Positions 1 to 10,077 of a stretch of 64,000 nucleotides of DNA are shown here, piece by piece. The notes under the pieces were generated by a model, which saw only the letters and a list, made by a program, of their open reading frames with translations, did no database searches and was not told where the DNA came from. This stretch comes from Skeletonema tropicum (lineage: Eukaryota > Bacillariophyta > Thalassiosirophyceae > Thalassiosirales > Thalassiosiraceae): positions 1,302,001 through 1,366,000 of the forward strand of contig CM074142.1 in assembly GCA_037178625.1 (NCBI GenBank). The letters run 5' to 3'. The translations under genes and the position numbers were made by a program. Within the stretch, counting starts at the first letter, position 1. Every line of letters starts with the position of its first letter.

Positions 1-1
1 C

Positions 2-1967
2 AAGGCACTGAAAAATGATCCGACATTGGTCAATATTCGAAGTGGAAATATGCCACCGCTGCCTGATGGCTACACCTTATTACATGCGGCTGTTTATGCT
101 GGAAATCAGGAGGTTTTGGAATATTTATTGAAGGAATATGTCGTTGTGGATCCAACTAGTCGTCGTCCCATTATTGATTTGAATGAACGCGATTTACAAG
201 GTCGTACGGCCCTGCATATTTGCGCCGAGTTTGGCCATACAGAGTTATTACTAGTGTTGGAACGAGCTTACAAAGACTTGGAAGCTATAAAAGAGGTAAA
301 GAATGAAGAAGAGAGTGATGGTGAAGATGGCGAAGGACTCATTGACAAACTTGATACAACTCCTGTTACGCCGGGGCAACAACCAAGAGCACGAAACAAA
401 TCAAAGCAAAAATCACATTCTCCCAAACCACCATCGTCTCATTTCTCACCCAAATTCTCTGGACCTGCCGCACCAATTGATTTAGCCGGCCGCACGCCCC
501 TTGGATATTCTGCGACATCGCCCATGCCCAAAGCGAAGAATAATCGTGCGCTATCGGAAAAAATCTTGTTCAAGAGTGGTGATCGGAGTATAGTTGGTGA
601 AAGGACACCGCCGAGAGAACGAAGTGGTGGACTATTCACACCGCCACGCCAGGGAGGGGGTAGGAAGAAGGTGGGTTTTCGCAAGAATGACAGTGTAATC
701 AGCGATAGTGGTGGAGAGAGTGGGGACGTCATTGTCGAAACAGGTCTTACTTCCTATTTGAGCCCTACTCCACGAAAACCGATTGGAAGGAAAGCAACTC
801 CATTTCATAATAATATGTCTATCTCTTCGGCTATGAAGGCTGTTCCTGAAGAAACCGTCAGAAATAGTATTGCATGGGGAGCAGCGGAAATGAATGGATT
901 TCGTATTGAAATGGAAGATGCCATACTTTGTCAGTATCCATTGGAAGTACCGCCCAAACCATTATCAACGGACGGAAATGAAACTCCCTCATCTTCCGCC
1001 ACTGTATCGACGATGGGAATATTCGGTGTGTTTGATGGTCATGGAGATGGAGGATTTGCGTCTCAGTTCATTTCTTCGAAGCTGATTTCAAAGCTGCAAT
1101 CAAATCCGGATTGGAATGTAGCCTACCACGAAATCAACTCGGCCAGCGACTCCTGTACGACTGATACTTTAGAAACTATCTTCACGGAATCATGCTATGA
1201 TCTTGATGATGACTTGAAGAAAGAAAGCAGCAAGCCCCGTGATGGTGGTACTACAGCGATTGTTGCATTGGTGTCGAGCCATAAGATTCTTGTTGCGAAT
1301 GTTGGCGACAGTCGATGTATTCTAGTCAAGAAAAGAAATGCAACAAACAATCATGATGAAGGGCAAGAGAATAAAAAAATGTCTCAAATAGAAGTAATTC
1401 CCATGTCTGAGGATCATAAACCCGATCTTCCAGACGAACGCGTCCCGCATAGAATCTGCTGGCCTCGAGATCCACACTGACGTGATTGCTCCAAGCGAAG
1501 ACGATGAAATCGGTCAGTACGAAACGATCTCAAAGGTGAAAAAGTCTGACACTGAAATGCTTGGAGTTGCCCGTGCTTTTGGCGATTACGATTACAAGTC
1601 CAATGAAGATTTGTCTTCATCACGACAGGCAGTGGTGTGCACTCCTGACATTGTTAGTAGAGATCGTGCAGATAGTGACGATTTGTTCCTCATTCTAGCA
1701 TGCGACGGAGTTTGGGATGTGATGTCGAATGACGAAGTTGGCTTATTTGTAACAGAGGGCGTCAATTCTGCTGCTGCAGCACTTGCGAAAGAATATCAAC
1801 CAGCGGAGGCTGACGTCTTGGCAACGGTTGGTGATGGGTTGCTGGATGAATGTTTAAAGAAGGGATCTACGGACAATATGTCAGTATTGATTGTTGCTTT
1901 GCCAGCATCTGGGCTCTCTTTCGGTGGAAATGCGGCTGTTACTGCGAGAGCTTTAGCTTTTGAATAG
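2..1967 (+). CDS. Ankyrin-repeat / PP2C-type Ser/Thr phosphatase, 5'-partial, with one frame break
   Basis: The frame is open from base 2, so the start lies outside the window. The N-terminal part shows ankyrin repeats (GYTLLHAAVYAGNQEVLEYL; GRTALHICAEFGHTELLLVL). An acidic and Ser/Pro-rich linker follows. Then comes a metal-dependent PP2C domain with the ordered motifs RIEMEDA, FGVFDGHGDGG (metal-binding Asp/Gly), DGGTTAI, VANVGDSR, SEDHKPD, GVARAFGD, ACDGVWDV and TDNMSV. The frame breaks near 1436-1450. Removing one C from the run at 1441-1446 would give DERVRIESAGLEI, the expected PP2C sequence. No intron boundaries fit, so this is a 1-nt indel (assembly error, allele or early pseudogene). 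Family knowledge: PP2C enzymes dephosphorylate phospho-Ser/Thr using Mg/Mn; the ankyrin part probably selects partners. Substrate unknown. Confidence 0.85.
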
Positions 1968-2381
1968 ATGATTCTTGTTGTTACTTCATAGGAGGAAATC
2001 TGATATGACAGTCGTGTGTGCTTTTCACTATGAACGTTCGCCCCATTGTCTACTTATACTAAGCAGTTAGCAAGGGCATCAACCACTCTATCATTCCTTC
2101 CTCCTCGCACTCTAGACTGGAGCAGCAAGATCTGGAGTAGAAGCAGGAAAGATCAAATGAGTTGAGTAGTAAAGATTTAAGACGATGAGATTGAGCGGGT
2201 ATCTTCTCTTATTTCCCTCTTCTCCCCTCCACATCAAAGCTCTCCCCAGCCTTCTCCAGCCCAGCAGCCACATCACAACCGCACACCGCACCGACACCGA
2301 CGACACTGTTTGTTTGTTGTTGTAGCAATGCATTCAGACATCGCATCAGTTAGTCCAACTTTCTCTCTCTAACTCTATACA
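1968..2381. other. Intergenic, ANK-PP2C 3' end to ATP10 5' end
   Basis: About 410 bp between two same-strand genes. It holds the presumed 3' UTR of the phosphatase and the promoter/5' UTR of the next gene, with pyrimidine-rich TCTCTCTC just upstream of the ATG. No convincing gene was seen on either strand. Confidence 0.5.
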
Positions 2382-3482
2382 ATGCCGTTGGGTAGAACCG
2401 TCTTTTCTCGGTGGCCGGGTTGTGAAAGGGGCCTTCTTTCGAGATGGGATGGAAATATTATTATTGTAAATGATATTAAACTATCATGTGGCCAACGGCA
2501 ACCGACGACACGCGTGTTGCCAGCTTGTTATAAACTCCAGAAGTCCTACTCTACATATAGACCGGTTATCTCTCTTCCTTTACTACGCAGCAACATATGT
2601 GGTGGAAGTTATCAATCGGCTGCCCCTTCTGCACGTAGTTTCTCGGAAGGACGGCCGACGGATGACGATAAAGATGATTGGGGTGCCGAGTATGAAGCCC
2701 TAACAGCTCAAAGAAACAAAAGCATAATTATGAATCCTGCTGGTCAAGGACAAAACATCCTACCAGGTGGTTTCGTTCTTAAAAAAGATCCAAAGAAAGG
2801 AGGTTATCGAAAGGTGATTTTGGAACATTCACTTGGATACTTTTGGGCCATCAAGGAGCTCGCCTCTACAAATAAAAAGCCCATACTCAGTAACGACACA
2901 GTTATTCCTGCCGCGAAGGCGGAGAGATTTCCCTTCTTGGGTGACATGGTCAATCTGAAAGGCGAGGCGGCGTCAGTTCCAGACTTTTTTACACGCCACA
3001 ATCGTTCGAAAGATGCCAGTGCCAAGTGTACGCTTGTTGCGATATCATACAAAGATTTCGGTGCACAGCTCCTTCCTTCTTGGATTGATCCCTTTGATAT
3101 GGCATTTCGCAAGGGTGTAAATAATGAAGCAGATAGGTATGAAGTTGTGCGGGTAATCATTAATGAAGGATCAATGGTGAAACTGCTTAGTCCTTTCATC
3201 ACCTCAGGAACAAAGAAAAACGTACCAGAAACTGATCATGCAAACACATTGATGTATTATGGCGATGCAGAAGAGTTTCGTGACATCTTACGCATGCACA
3301 ACATATACAGTGGATATGTCTTCCTTGTGGATGGCATTGGAAGAGTTCGATGGGCTGGTAGTGGTGAGGGCACGGAAGAAGAAATCCATACAATGATTGG
3401 AATTACCAAAGATCTAACCAAGAGGCATCAAAAGCAATTGCCCCAATCCCAGAATCCGCGGATAGGCAAGAGGGTGCAATGA
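2382..3482 (+). CDS. ATP10: Mitochondrial F1Fo-ATP synthase assembly factor ATP10
   Basis: A 366-aa single-exon gene. The first ~95 residues are Arg/Ser-rich with few acids, as expected of a mitochondrial presequence. The ATP10 domain covers roughly residues 185-350. It includes FPFLGDMVNLKGE, a thioredoxin-like strand (CTLVAISYKDFG), SWIDPF, a YYGDAEEFRDILRM segment and the family-diagnostic IYSGYVFLVDGIGRVRWAG ending in GSGEGTEEE. Family knowledge: ATP10 is an inner-membrane/matrix chaperone that helps assemble Atp6 into the Fo sector. The start is the first ATG of the open frame, just after a TC-rich leader. Nothing is broken. Length is a little above fungal ATP10 because of the presequence and linker. 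Confidence 0.85.
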   Translation: MPLGRTVFSRWPGCERGLLSRWDGNIIIVNDIKLSCGQRQPTTRVLPACYKLQKSYSTYRPVISLPLLRSNICGGSYQSAAPSARSFSEGRPTDDDKDDWGAEYEALTAQRNKSIIMNPAGQGQNILPGGFVLKKDPKKGGYRKVILEHSLGYFWAIKELASTNKKPILSNDTVIPAAKAERFPFLGDMVNLKGEAASVPDFFTRHNRSKDASAKCTLVAISYKDFGAQLLPSWIDPFDMAFRKGVNNEADRYEVVRVIINEGSMVKLLSPFITSGTKKNVPETDHANTLMYYGDAEEFRDILRMHNIYSGYVFLVDGIGRVRWAGSGEGTEEEIHTMIGITKDLTKRHQKQLPQSQNPRIGKRVQ

Positions 3483-4093
3483 TTGATAAGCTAATAAGCT
3501 TGCAACTGATATTGAATGCAGCTGATTTGGAGGCACGGGCACTCAAACACTCGACTTGGCCTTAATGTGGTCTATTAACAATATGTTAATTTGAAACTTC
3601 TTACCAGTCCAATGAATTCTTGCAACATTTATTTTATGAATCAACTCATGAATTTGGACATACTCTAAAGAAACATAGTTATGCAATTTTGAACTCTCTC
3701 TCTCTCATCACTTTCAAGCACTCAAACTCTCCAGAAGAACCCATTTCCAAGGATGCACCCAAAGAAGCACGTTATGCTATCTATCCTCTGCTGACATTCC
3801 AATTTTGTAGCATAAATGACTGCGTGCAATTCTCCCGCATCTATGCAGTCATTTCTTCCATGTCACGCATTCTTTTGGTATGGCTGGGTTACAATGAACC
3901 ACGGAATAGACGCCGTACACTATCGACATCTTTGCCACAAACGGTTACGAAGGTTATTGGTGACCTCGATTTCTCATCAGAATTCAGAAATATGTCACAT
4001 CAACCTCAATCAATCACACCGCATTGCCAAGACAAGAATTTGTGGCTTACATGTTCATTGCACACACACACACACACACAATCCAATCCCTTG
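3483..4093. other. Intergenic, with CA microsatellite
   Basis: About 610 bp between ATP10 and the convergent membrane-protein gene. It contains a short (CA)n tract near 4062-4080 and TC-rich stretches. A 172-codon open frame crosses it, but its composition is irregular, it includes the microsatellite and it runs into the 3' end of the opposite gene, so it is not called. Confidence 0.5.
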
Positions 4094-4969
4094 TCATCTG
4101 CTCCGTCTTGTCATTTCTGCCCACCCAAATACAAATAGCCAGGCAACAATACTTCCAATAACAGCACACAACGCTACTTCTGGATAAATCCTCGCCTCCT
4201 CATCAAACGCCAATATCAATATAATTAAATTGTTGATAGAAGTCAAGCAAAATATAACCCAAGCGGCAATCAGCAGCCCATCACGACAGCATTGCTTCTT
4301 CTTCTCCTTCTTGTCACACTTCATCTTATACTTCATTCCTGCATAAAATGCCAACATAAAGGCAATACAGTAACATAGAGTTGCGAATGCGCCTATACCC
4401 AAAGCTATCTGTCGATTCACAACAAAGTAATCCGATACGTAATCACTTTCCATGGAATGTTCAAAGACGTCGTATACTTTCCCCACGCATATAAAGCCAA
4501 GTAAACTTCCAATAAAGACAAAAATGATTGATACGAGCAGTATTGAACTGAATCCTTTGCTGTTGTCGTCATTGCTGTCGTCGTCAGGCGTGCCCCCTCC
4601 ATCGCTACCGTTGGCCGTTTCGTCGTCATCCCCACCACCACTACTCTTGGCTCCAGATTTGCCATTTACTATTATGACAGGCGGCTGTGGCTGCGACTGC
4701 GGGTGGAAACCGCACCCTCCGCCCATTCCCCCCATATACATCGGCATCGGCATTGGCTGCGGCTGAGGATACGGCATTGGCATTGGCATGAACATTGGTT
4801 GTGATTGTGGTGGTGCGTATTGTTGTTGTCGCTCGTTAATATGGTGTACATATACGTGTCGGGAACTATGATCCCCGCTGCTAGGAGTGTGATGGTGCTG
4901 GTGGTGGTGACTGTTGGAATCAGCTGTCCCCGGCACTGTTGGCGGTGATGGTGACATCGCAGCCCACAT
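4094..4969 (-). CDS. Four-helix membrane protein with Met/Pro-rich N-terminus (unknown function)
   Basis: A 291-aa protein not recognised as a named family. Residues 1-135 are low complexity: His-rich (20-42), a Met-Pro-Gln repeat (58-80), then a Gly/Asp-rich acidic stretch. Four hydrophobic helices follow at about 141-163, 188-212, 231-255 and 264-284, with a Lys/Cys-rich loop (214-229) between helices 2 and 3. No catalytic motif is visible. The spacing suggests a tetraspan membrane protein with a cytosolic N-terminus, but that is inference. A second in-frame Met lies at residue 5. The gene converges with ATP10 and is 3' of the exostosin gene on the same strand. Confidence 0.65.
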   Translation of the reverse strand: MWAAMSPSPPTVPGTADSNSHHHQHHHTPSSGDHSSRHVYVHHINERQQQYAPPQSQPMFMPMPMPYPQPQPMPMPMYMGGMGGGCGFHPQSQPQPPVIIVNGKSGAKSSGGGDDDETANGSDGGGTPDDDSNDDNSKGFSSILLVSIIFVFIGSLLGFICVGKVYDVFEHSMESDYVSDYFVVNRQIALGIGAFATLCYCIAFMLAFYAGMKYKMKCDKKEKKKQCCRDGLLIAAWVIFCLTSINNLIILILAFDEEARIYPEVALCAVIGSIVAWLFVFGWAEMTRRSR

Positions 4970-5356
4970 GGCGTCGGTGTCTACCGCTTACCGCTTTGGT
5001 GTGGTGTGCGTGGCGTGATAAAAACGACTGATAATTGCTGTAGAGTAGGATAATAATCATCTCTTATCATCGTTCATCTTGTGAAGGTAACGGCGTACTA
5101 ACACATGAGTAACGGCACTTTTTGTGCGTGGGCGGCGATTCTGCGGCGATTAATTCGTGATTTTTAGGCTATTCGTACATAAAAATCCGGACAATTTTTC
5201 CAAGGGTGTCAGACCTGCTTGGAGGTTTTGTTGGTGAGGGCCGTCTGTTGAGTAGATCACAGCTATTCACAAGATAAAGCTTCAATTTTTCTACAAAATG
5301 CCGCTGCTCATGATTTATTTTGATTTATAAGAGTATGGTAGTAAAATACCTCATTT
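4970..5356. other. Intergenic between two minus-strand genes
   Basis: About 390 bp. It should contain the promoter of the membrane-protein gene and the 3' UTR of the exostosin-like gene. It is AT-rich towards 5280-5356. No gene or repeat was recognised. Confidence 0.45.
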
Positions 5357-7066
5357 CTAGGGCAAAGTTGTTGAGTAGTATTGTAAAGATTGTAAAATTT
5401 TGGCAAAGGCATCCTCATGCAAGTGACTATCATTGCCCATTCCATAGAGGAAGTACTGTGCATTTTTCATAAGGTTGAGCTGCAGCCGCTGAATTTCGGT
5501 CTGATTTTGAAGAAGTCTCTCAAGAGTTGCCCTTATTGCACCTACTTCTTTGACCTCGACCACAAATGAGTTGTAGTCTATTTCATTCTCTGTAAAAATG
5601 CTATTGGAATGCTTTGCAAATGGATAAGACGACTCAACAGGAAACCCACCAGGTGAATGCCAGCTTGTCTTGGATTGTGATGTCATATTCGTCTGAAACG
5701 CAAGCACAACAGGGATGCAACCCATGATGATTACATCAAAGAATCTCTTTTGCGGCGGCGCATCACCAGGCAGCACGGGACAGAATACAGAATTCTTGTA
5801 GATGGAATTGAAATAGCCAAGTTCATTCTTGCTATACAATCGGTGATTGCTGAGTGATTCTACAACATAGGGCAAATGGCCCAAGTATGGTGAGAATGTC
5901 CAATTCGTTTGCACCTCTTCCAAGAAAAATTGTCTGTACTTTCGAAAATTTCTCATCTTACGATTCGTTGCTCCAAAGAAATAACTTAATGCTAGCTTCC
6001 TCGGCCTAAGCCACCACTCTTTACCACGCCTCTTCACAGCCGAAGGTTGAAATGATGGATCGTCACTCAAGTATGGAATGACAATGTGGTGGCTTCCTTC
6101 TTTCAATCGTGGTCCTTGAGTTAATGATAGAGGTACATTGCGAAGAAGCGGGTGAGCATGCCCTACCTCCATTGAATTGATAAAGAGATGCTTCTCTTCA
6201 TTTCCTTTGTAATGAATTAAACCACCGATAATTTTATGTTTTATGGAAGAACGTGAAACGTGCCTGCATTCTTGGATCCAACCCTTCATAGTATTCAACT
6301 GAAGGCAATGCGAAGCATGAAGATACGGAACAACGAAGAAATCAGCCTCATTTGGATTTCTTGTCCTACCAGGGAAAGTTCGGAAGAGGTCAAATATTGC
6401 CAGATCTGCCTTGAAGTTTTCGTAAGTCATGTTCATGGATGAATACCTTGCCGTCATATCCTTCCGCACACCAAGTCCAAGATTATAAGGTATAACATCA
6501 TCCTCATAGACGAAAATGGAAATCTTTTCCGTTCCCTTCACTGGCATTGGTTTTTCCATAGCCAAAGAGCTATTAAGTGCAGAATACATGGATTGCTTGT
6601 AGTAGTTCTTCTCTATTTTCAGAATATCCGCGATGACATTATTGGATACGTTGAAGCGCCTGATGACACAAGTTTCTGGCCGTTCTTGCATAACTTTATT
6701 CGCGGCATCATTTGTTGAAAGTTTGTATCGGTCAATTAAATATTGTGCTCTATCCCCACATGTGAGTGTGTCGCGGCCGGACGGATTTCGACGGCATCCG
6801 TCACAAAATTCTGTGTAGTTTTGTATTATCAGTTCTGCTTCTGTTTCTGTAAACCGGTGATGCAGTTGCGGTTGCGGCAGTGCCGGCTGGTCAATCTTGT
6901 CATTGTGATCTTGCACTGAATTACGGGCAAGGGGCTCCAGTTTCAGCAGCGATACAGTAGCAAAACAGATTGTGAAAATGAGGATAAACTCGACCGACCG
7001 AGCTCCTCTTCTGCGTCTCCGATTTGGCGGTGGTGGTGCAGCTGCTTCGTTACTCGGAGGGTCCAT
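5357..7066 (-). CDS. Exostosin-like (GT47) glycosyltransferase, type II membrane protein
   Basis: A 569-aa single-exon gene. A Pro/Arg-rich cytosolic tail (1-24) is followed by one hydrophobic anchor (about 26-42), then a lumenal domain: the Golgi type II topology. The exostosin/GT47 region runs from about residue 180 (ISIFVYEDD, then NEADFFVVPYLHASHC) through HHIVIPYLSDD and LSYFFGATN to NSVFCPVLPGD, KRFFDVIIMGCIPVVLAF and a late VEVKEVGAI segment. Family knowledge: GT47 enzymes are inverting transferases that build cell-wall or proteoglycan glycans; many occur in diatoms. The sugar donor and acceptor cannot be read from the sequence. Several N-x-S/T sites fit a lumenal domain. The start ATG directly precedes the basic tail. 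Confidence 0.8.
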   Translation of the reverse strand: MDPPSNEAAAPPPPNRRRRRGARSVEFILIFTICFATVSLLKLEPLARNSVQDHNDKIDQPALPQPQLHHRFTETEAELIIQNYTEFCDGCRRNPSGRDTLTCGDRAQYLIDRYKLSTNDAANKVMQERPETCVIRRFNVSNNVIADILKIEKNYYKQSMYSALNSSLAMEKPMPVKGTEKISIFVYEDDVIPYNLGLGVRKDMTARYSSMNMTYENFKADLAIFDLFRTFPGRTRNPNEADFFVVPYLHASHCLQLNTMKGWIQECRHVSRSSIKHKIIGGLIHYKGNEEKHLFINSMEVGHAHPLLRNVPLSLTQGPRLKEGSHHIVIPYLSDDPSFQPSAVKRRGKEWWLRPRKLALSYFFGATNRKMRNFRKYRQFFLEEVQTNWTFSPYLGHLPYVVESLSNHRLYSKNELGYFNSIYKNSVFCPVLPGDAPPQKRFFDVIIMGCIPVVLAFQTNMTSQSKTSWHSPGGFPVESSYPFAKHSNSIFTENEIDYNSFVVEVKEVGAIRATLERLLQNQTEIQRLQLNLMKNAQYFLYGMGNDSHLHEDAFAKILQSLQYYSTTLP

Positions 7067-8049
7067 GCTATGACGTACTGAGTAATCGTCCGAAGATCAT
7101 ATATCATATCTGATCATATGTTCTTTGTGAATCCAGCTGCTCAAATAATGATTCCAGCACGATGAATTGGTTGAATATTGAAAGAGATTATACTAATTTT
7201 ACCGCTGGCATCAACATCATGGTGTAGGTATGTATTTGCTCATAAGTACTGTTCATTTGAGTTCAGTTTGCAAGTCGAATTTGAATATCGGGCCTATGGT
7301 GGCAAGTAAGGTATCGATAAGATCCTAATGGTCAAGGGATGAAGATTACCACAGCAAGTAAGCTCAAAATCCTACTAGTTACTGTGTTATTGAGGGTCGT
7401 AGGAAGCCATTTTTCACCATGGTCTGGGTCATTTTTGATGGTTGATGGCATGTAAGTACCGTATTAACGTAGGAACTAATATTAAATGAAACGGTACTGA
7501 TATTTTATCGGAAGCCACACTTAATTGACTCGACTGCAAAAACTTCAAGTTGGAGGAGGTTGCTTAAGTGTACCACTCAGCACATTTTCTACCCACATAA
7601 AGACAAACGGCGGTCAGATCTGCACAAAGAGGAGAAACTGACGTTTGTGCAGAAAAAAAATGGAGACGAAACTCCCACGAGAAAAAGAGCTGAGTGGTAC
7701 ACAAAATAGGTGCTTGCAAATTCATTGCAAATGTACAGTAATTCCCCCTTGCACCTGGACGTCGGGGTCGCGCGCAGCCTGCTTGGATGTGTCATCTTCA
7801 TTATTTCTTCGCCTTTCGCGCTTGCCCTTATATTTAGCTGGCTTCGCCAATTTCTGGTATTTATTCACGTAGGAATAAGTACGTTGTTTAACGGGAGATA
7901 ACAGCCCCAATAAGATCAACATCGTTATCCCAAATCAAATCCCAACACCAACATCATTTTCTAACCAGCCAGGATATCGTAGGCCGGTTCGCCACACACT
8001 TATTACAACCGCCCTGTCGACTGTCGATTGCATACACGATTCTACGAGG
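7067..8049. other. Divergent intergenic region
   Basis: About 980 bp between divergently transcribed genes, so it should contain both promoters. No convincing ORF: small frames at 7589-7922 on both strands overlap each other and a hairpin, and lack coding character. The inverted repeat at 7570-7703 is listed separately. Confidence 0.5.
7570..7703. repeat. Short inverted-repeat unit
   Basis: TGTACCACTCAGC at 7570-7582 is repeated inverted at 7691-7703, with an inner pair CTGCACAAA / TTTGTGCAG. It could fold as a stem of about 130 bp with loops. It may be a small MITE remnant or a regulatory palindrome; no copy was found elsewhere in the window. Confidence 0.4.
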
Positions 8050-9987
8050 ATGGTAAGAGATCATTTGCGATTCTATAAGTATTGCTTAAGAAACGCAGCT
8101 ATTCATCCATTTTGTGCATCAATAATTCTTTGTTGTCACAGAGCTCATCACGAAAACAAAATCTGAAGATGTGTCCAAATACCATCTCCAATGCTGACCC
8201 ACCCTCCACCCGATCACGTTCCCGATCCAAGACACGCCCCAAGTCCTCCTCTTCCAAGCCAGCATTTCCCGATGCAAAGTTTGATAAAAATGGGTGCTGT
8301 GTCAAGCACGATACGGTGAAATTAGCGGAGCAGATCCGACAAGATGGTCGCCTGTTATGGAAAGAGGTAAAGATGGTAAGATACTGCTACCACTCATCGA
8401 ATACATGCCGTCTTTTCGTTCAAAGTATTGCATTGCAGCCTCACCTCATTTTTCCTGCTTGTCCTTTTGACAGGCATGCCCCAAATGTGCATCCGAACTG
8501 CACAAATCCCGCCGCGTCACATCTCTTGGGGGCGCTGGTAAGATCAAGCGTGGAAGAACCGTTCACGGCCAAGCCAATCCTCTCCGAAACACTCAGAAAA
8601 GTGGGAGAAACATGGATGTCGAGTATGATACACCATTTGATGATCAGGGGCGTTGCCATCATCACCCAAGGGTTCAAATGGCAACCAAACGGGTGAGAGG
8701 GGGGTGGAAGATACTTATACCTGCATGCCCCAAGTGCATTGAGGCCAAGTATGACGAGGATTGCAGTGTGGCAAGTAGTAAAGGCAGCCGCCGTTCAAAA
8801 GGAGGGAGAGATGCCGATGATGGCAGTGTCTCTAGCAAATCAAGCAAACGGAGCGTCACATCTCGTAATCCTGCGGTTTCTCCTGGTGCAACATTCGATA
8901 AGAATGGCTGCTGCACCAAGCATCCAACTCTGCAAATTGCCAAGAAGAAACTACTTGGTGGCTGGAAAGAATTCCGCTCCTGTCCCAAATGTCTTGACCC
9001 GAACTACGATGATATGAGCGAAGTGGTTTCTGTATCATCAAGGCGATCCAATACTTCGTTTCGCTCTACAGGAAGCCGGAAGAGCACGAGAAGTGTTAGG
9101 AGTAATTCATCCAGAAAAGGTGGTAGGAAGACTGATAGGTATGGAATGTTACCGTTTGATGAAGAGGGATACTGCCATGCTCATCCAAGCATACGGATTG
9201 CAAAGAAGAAAACACTAGGTGGTTGGAAGGTAAGTAGTCAGAGGATTAACACATGCATAAATCAACACGTCCTTTGCAATCAACTCATTTCATTTCTTCT
9301 TCTCTGTATTTCCAGGTCATTCATAACATCTGTCCCGATTGCGCTATTGACGCATCTTCTAATGCTGGCTCTAATCGTTCCCGTGGTTCATCGCGCAAAT
9401 CATCAGGGACAGGTCGGTACTATGATGATTCTGGATCTGACGCTTCTTCCTTTAAATCAGATCATTCCACATCTTCGTCGAGGTCTGCCAGGAAGGTGAA
9501 GATCCGCGTGAAGGCAATGAAGTATCAAGACGAAAGTGGTAAAGAGGGGCGGTATACAGGTGACGTCAATGAGGACCATCGACCTAGTGGTCAGGGTAAG
9601 ATTAAGTACACAGATGGAACAGCTTTTGAAGGTGTATGGAGTGAGGGCAGTCAAGTCCACGGTAAGAGCTATCGAGCCAAGAGCAAGAGCAGAAGAAATA
9701 GTAGCAGCTCTGGTAAGAAGAAAGAGGATTGGTCGAGTGGGAAACGTGAAGTTGAGGGGGGCAAGAAGATGGTGAAAAGAATGAAGTGGTTGGATTACTA
9801 TGGAGACCCGGGAGAGTACACTGGAGAGGTTGATTCTTCTGGTATGCCACATGGCAAAGGTTCCATGAAGTATGATCACGGATTAATTCAGGATGGAAAC
9901 TGGAGAAAAGGACAATTTGTGGAAGGAAGCGATGAGGACGTTGGGACAAGGAGATCTAATGCATGTAACAGAAGGATGGATCCTTGA
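8050..9987 (+). CDS. Cys/His tetra-repeat protein with C-terminal MORN repeats (4 exons)
   Basis: Assembled here from exons 8050-8052, 8142-8375, 8474-9229 and 9316-9987; all three introns are GT-AG (8053-8141, 8376-8473, 9230-9315) and keep frame. The start ATG is immediately followed by the first intron (ATG|GTAAGA). Four repeats share the pattern FD-x2-G-x-C-x2-H-(18-20)-W-K-x4-CP-x-C: FDKNGCCVKHD, FDDQGRCHHHP, FDKNGCCTKHP and FDEEGYCHAHP, each followed by WK (GGWK in three of the four) and CPKC or CPDC. The C/H/C/C spacing suggests a small zinc-binding module. Basic Ser/Arg linkers separate the repeats. The C-terminus has two MORN-like repeats (GRYTGDVN, GEYTGEVD). Function unknown; binding of nucleic acid, lipid or protein is possible. 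Confidence 0.8.
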
Positions 9988-10077
9988 GTAGCCTATTCAC
10001 GAGTACATGCGCGTAGATTAATCATGTATTTATGTAATCCCATTTTGATCCGTACAATACTCCGTTGTTGTATTTAC

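Noticed and set aside
3620..4138. 172-codon plus-strand frame downstream of ATP10
   Set aside because: It crosses a (CA)n microsatellite, overlaps the 3' end of the opposite membrane-protein gene and shows no domain or regular composition.
4452..4766. 104-codon plus-strand frame
   Set aside because: Antisense shadow of the Gly/Asp-rich part of the membrane-protein gene.
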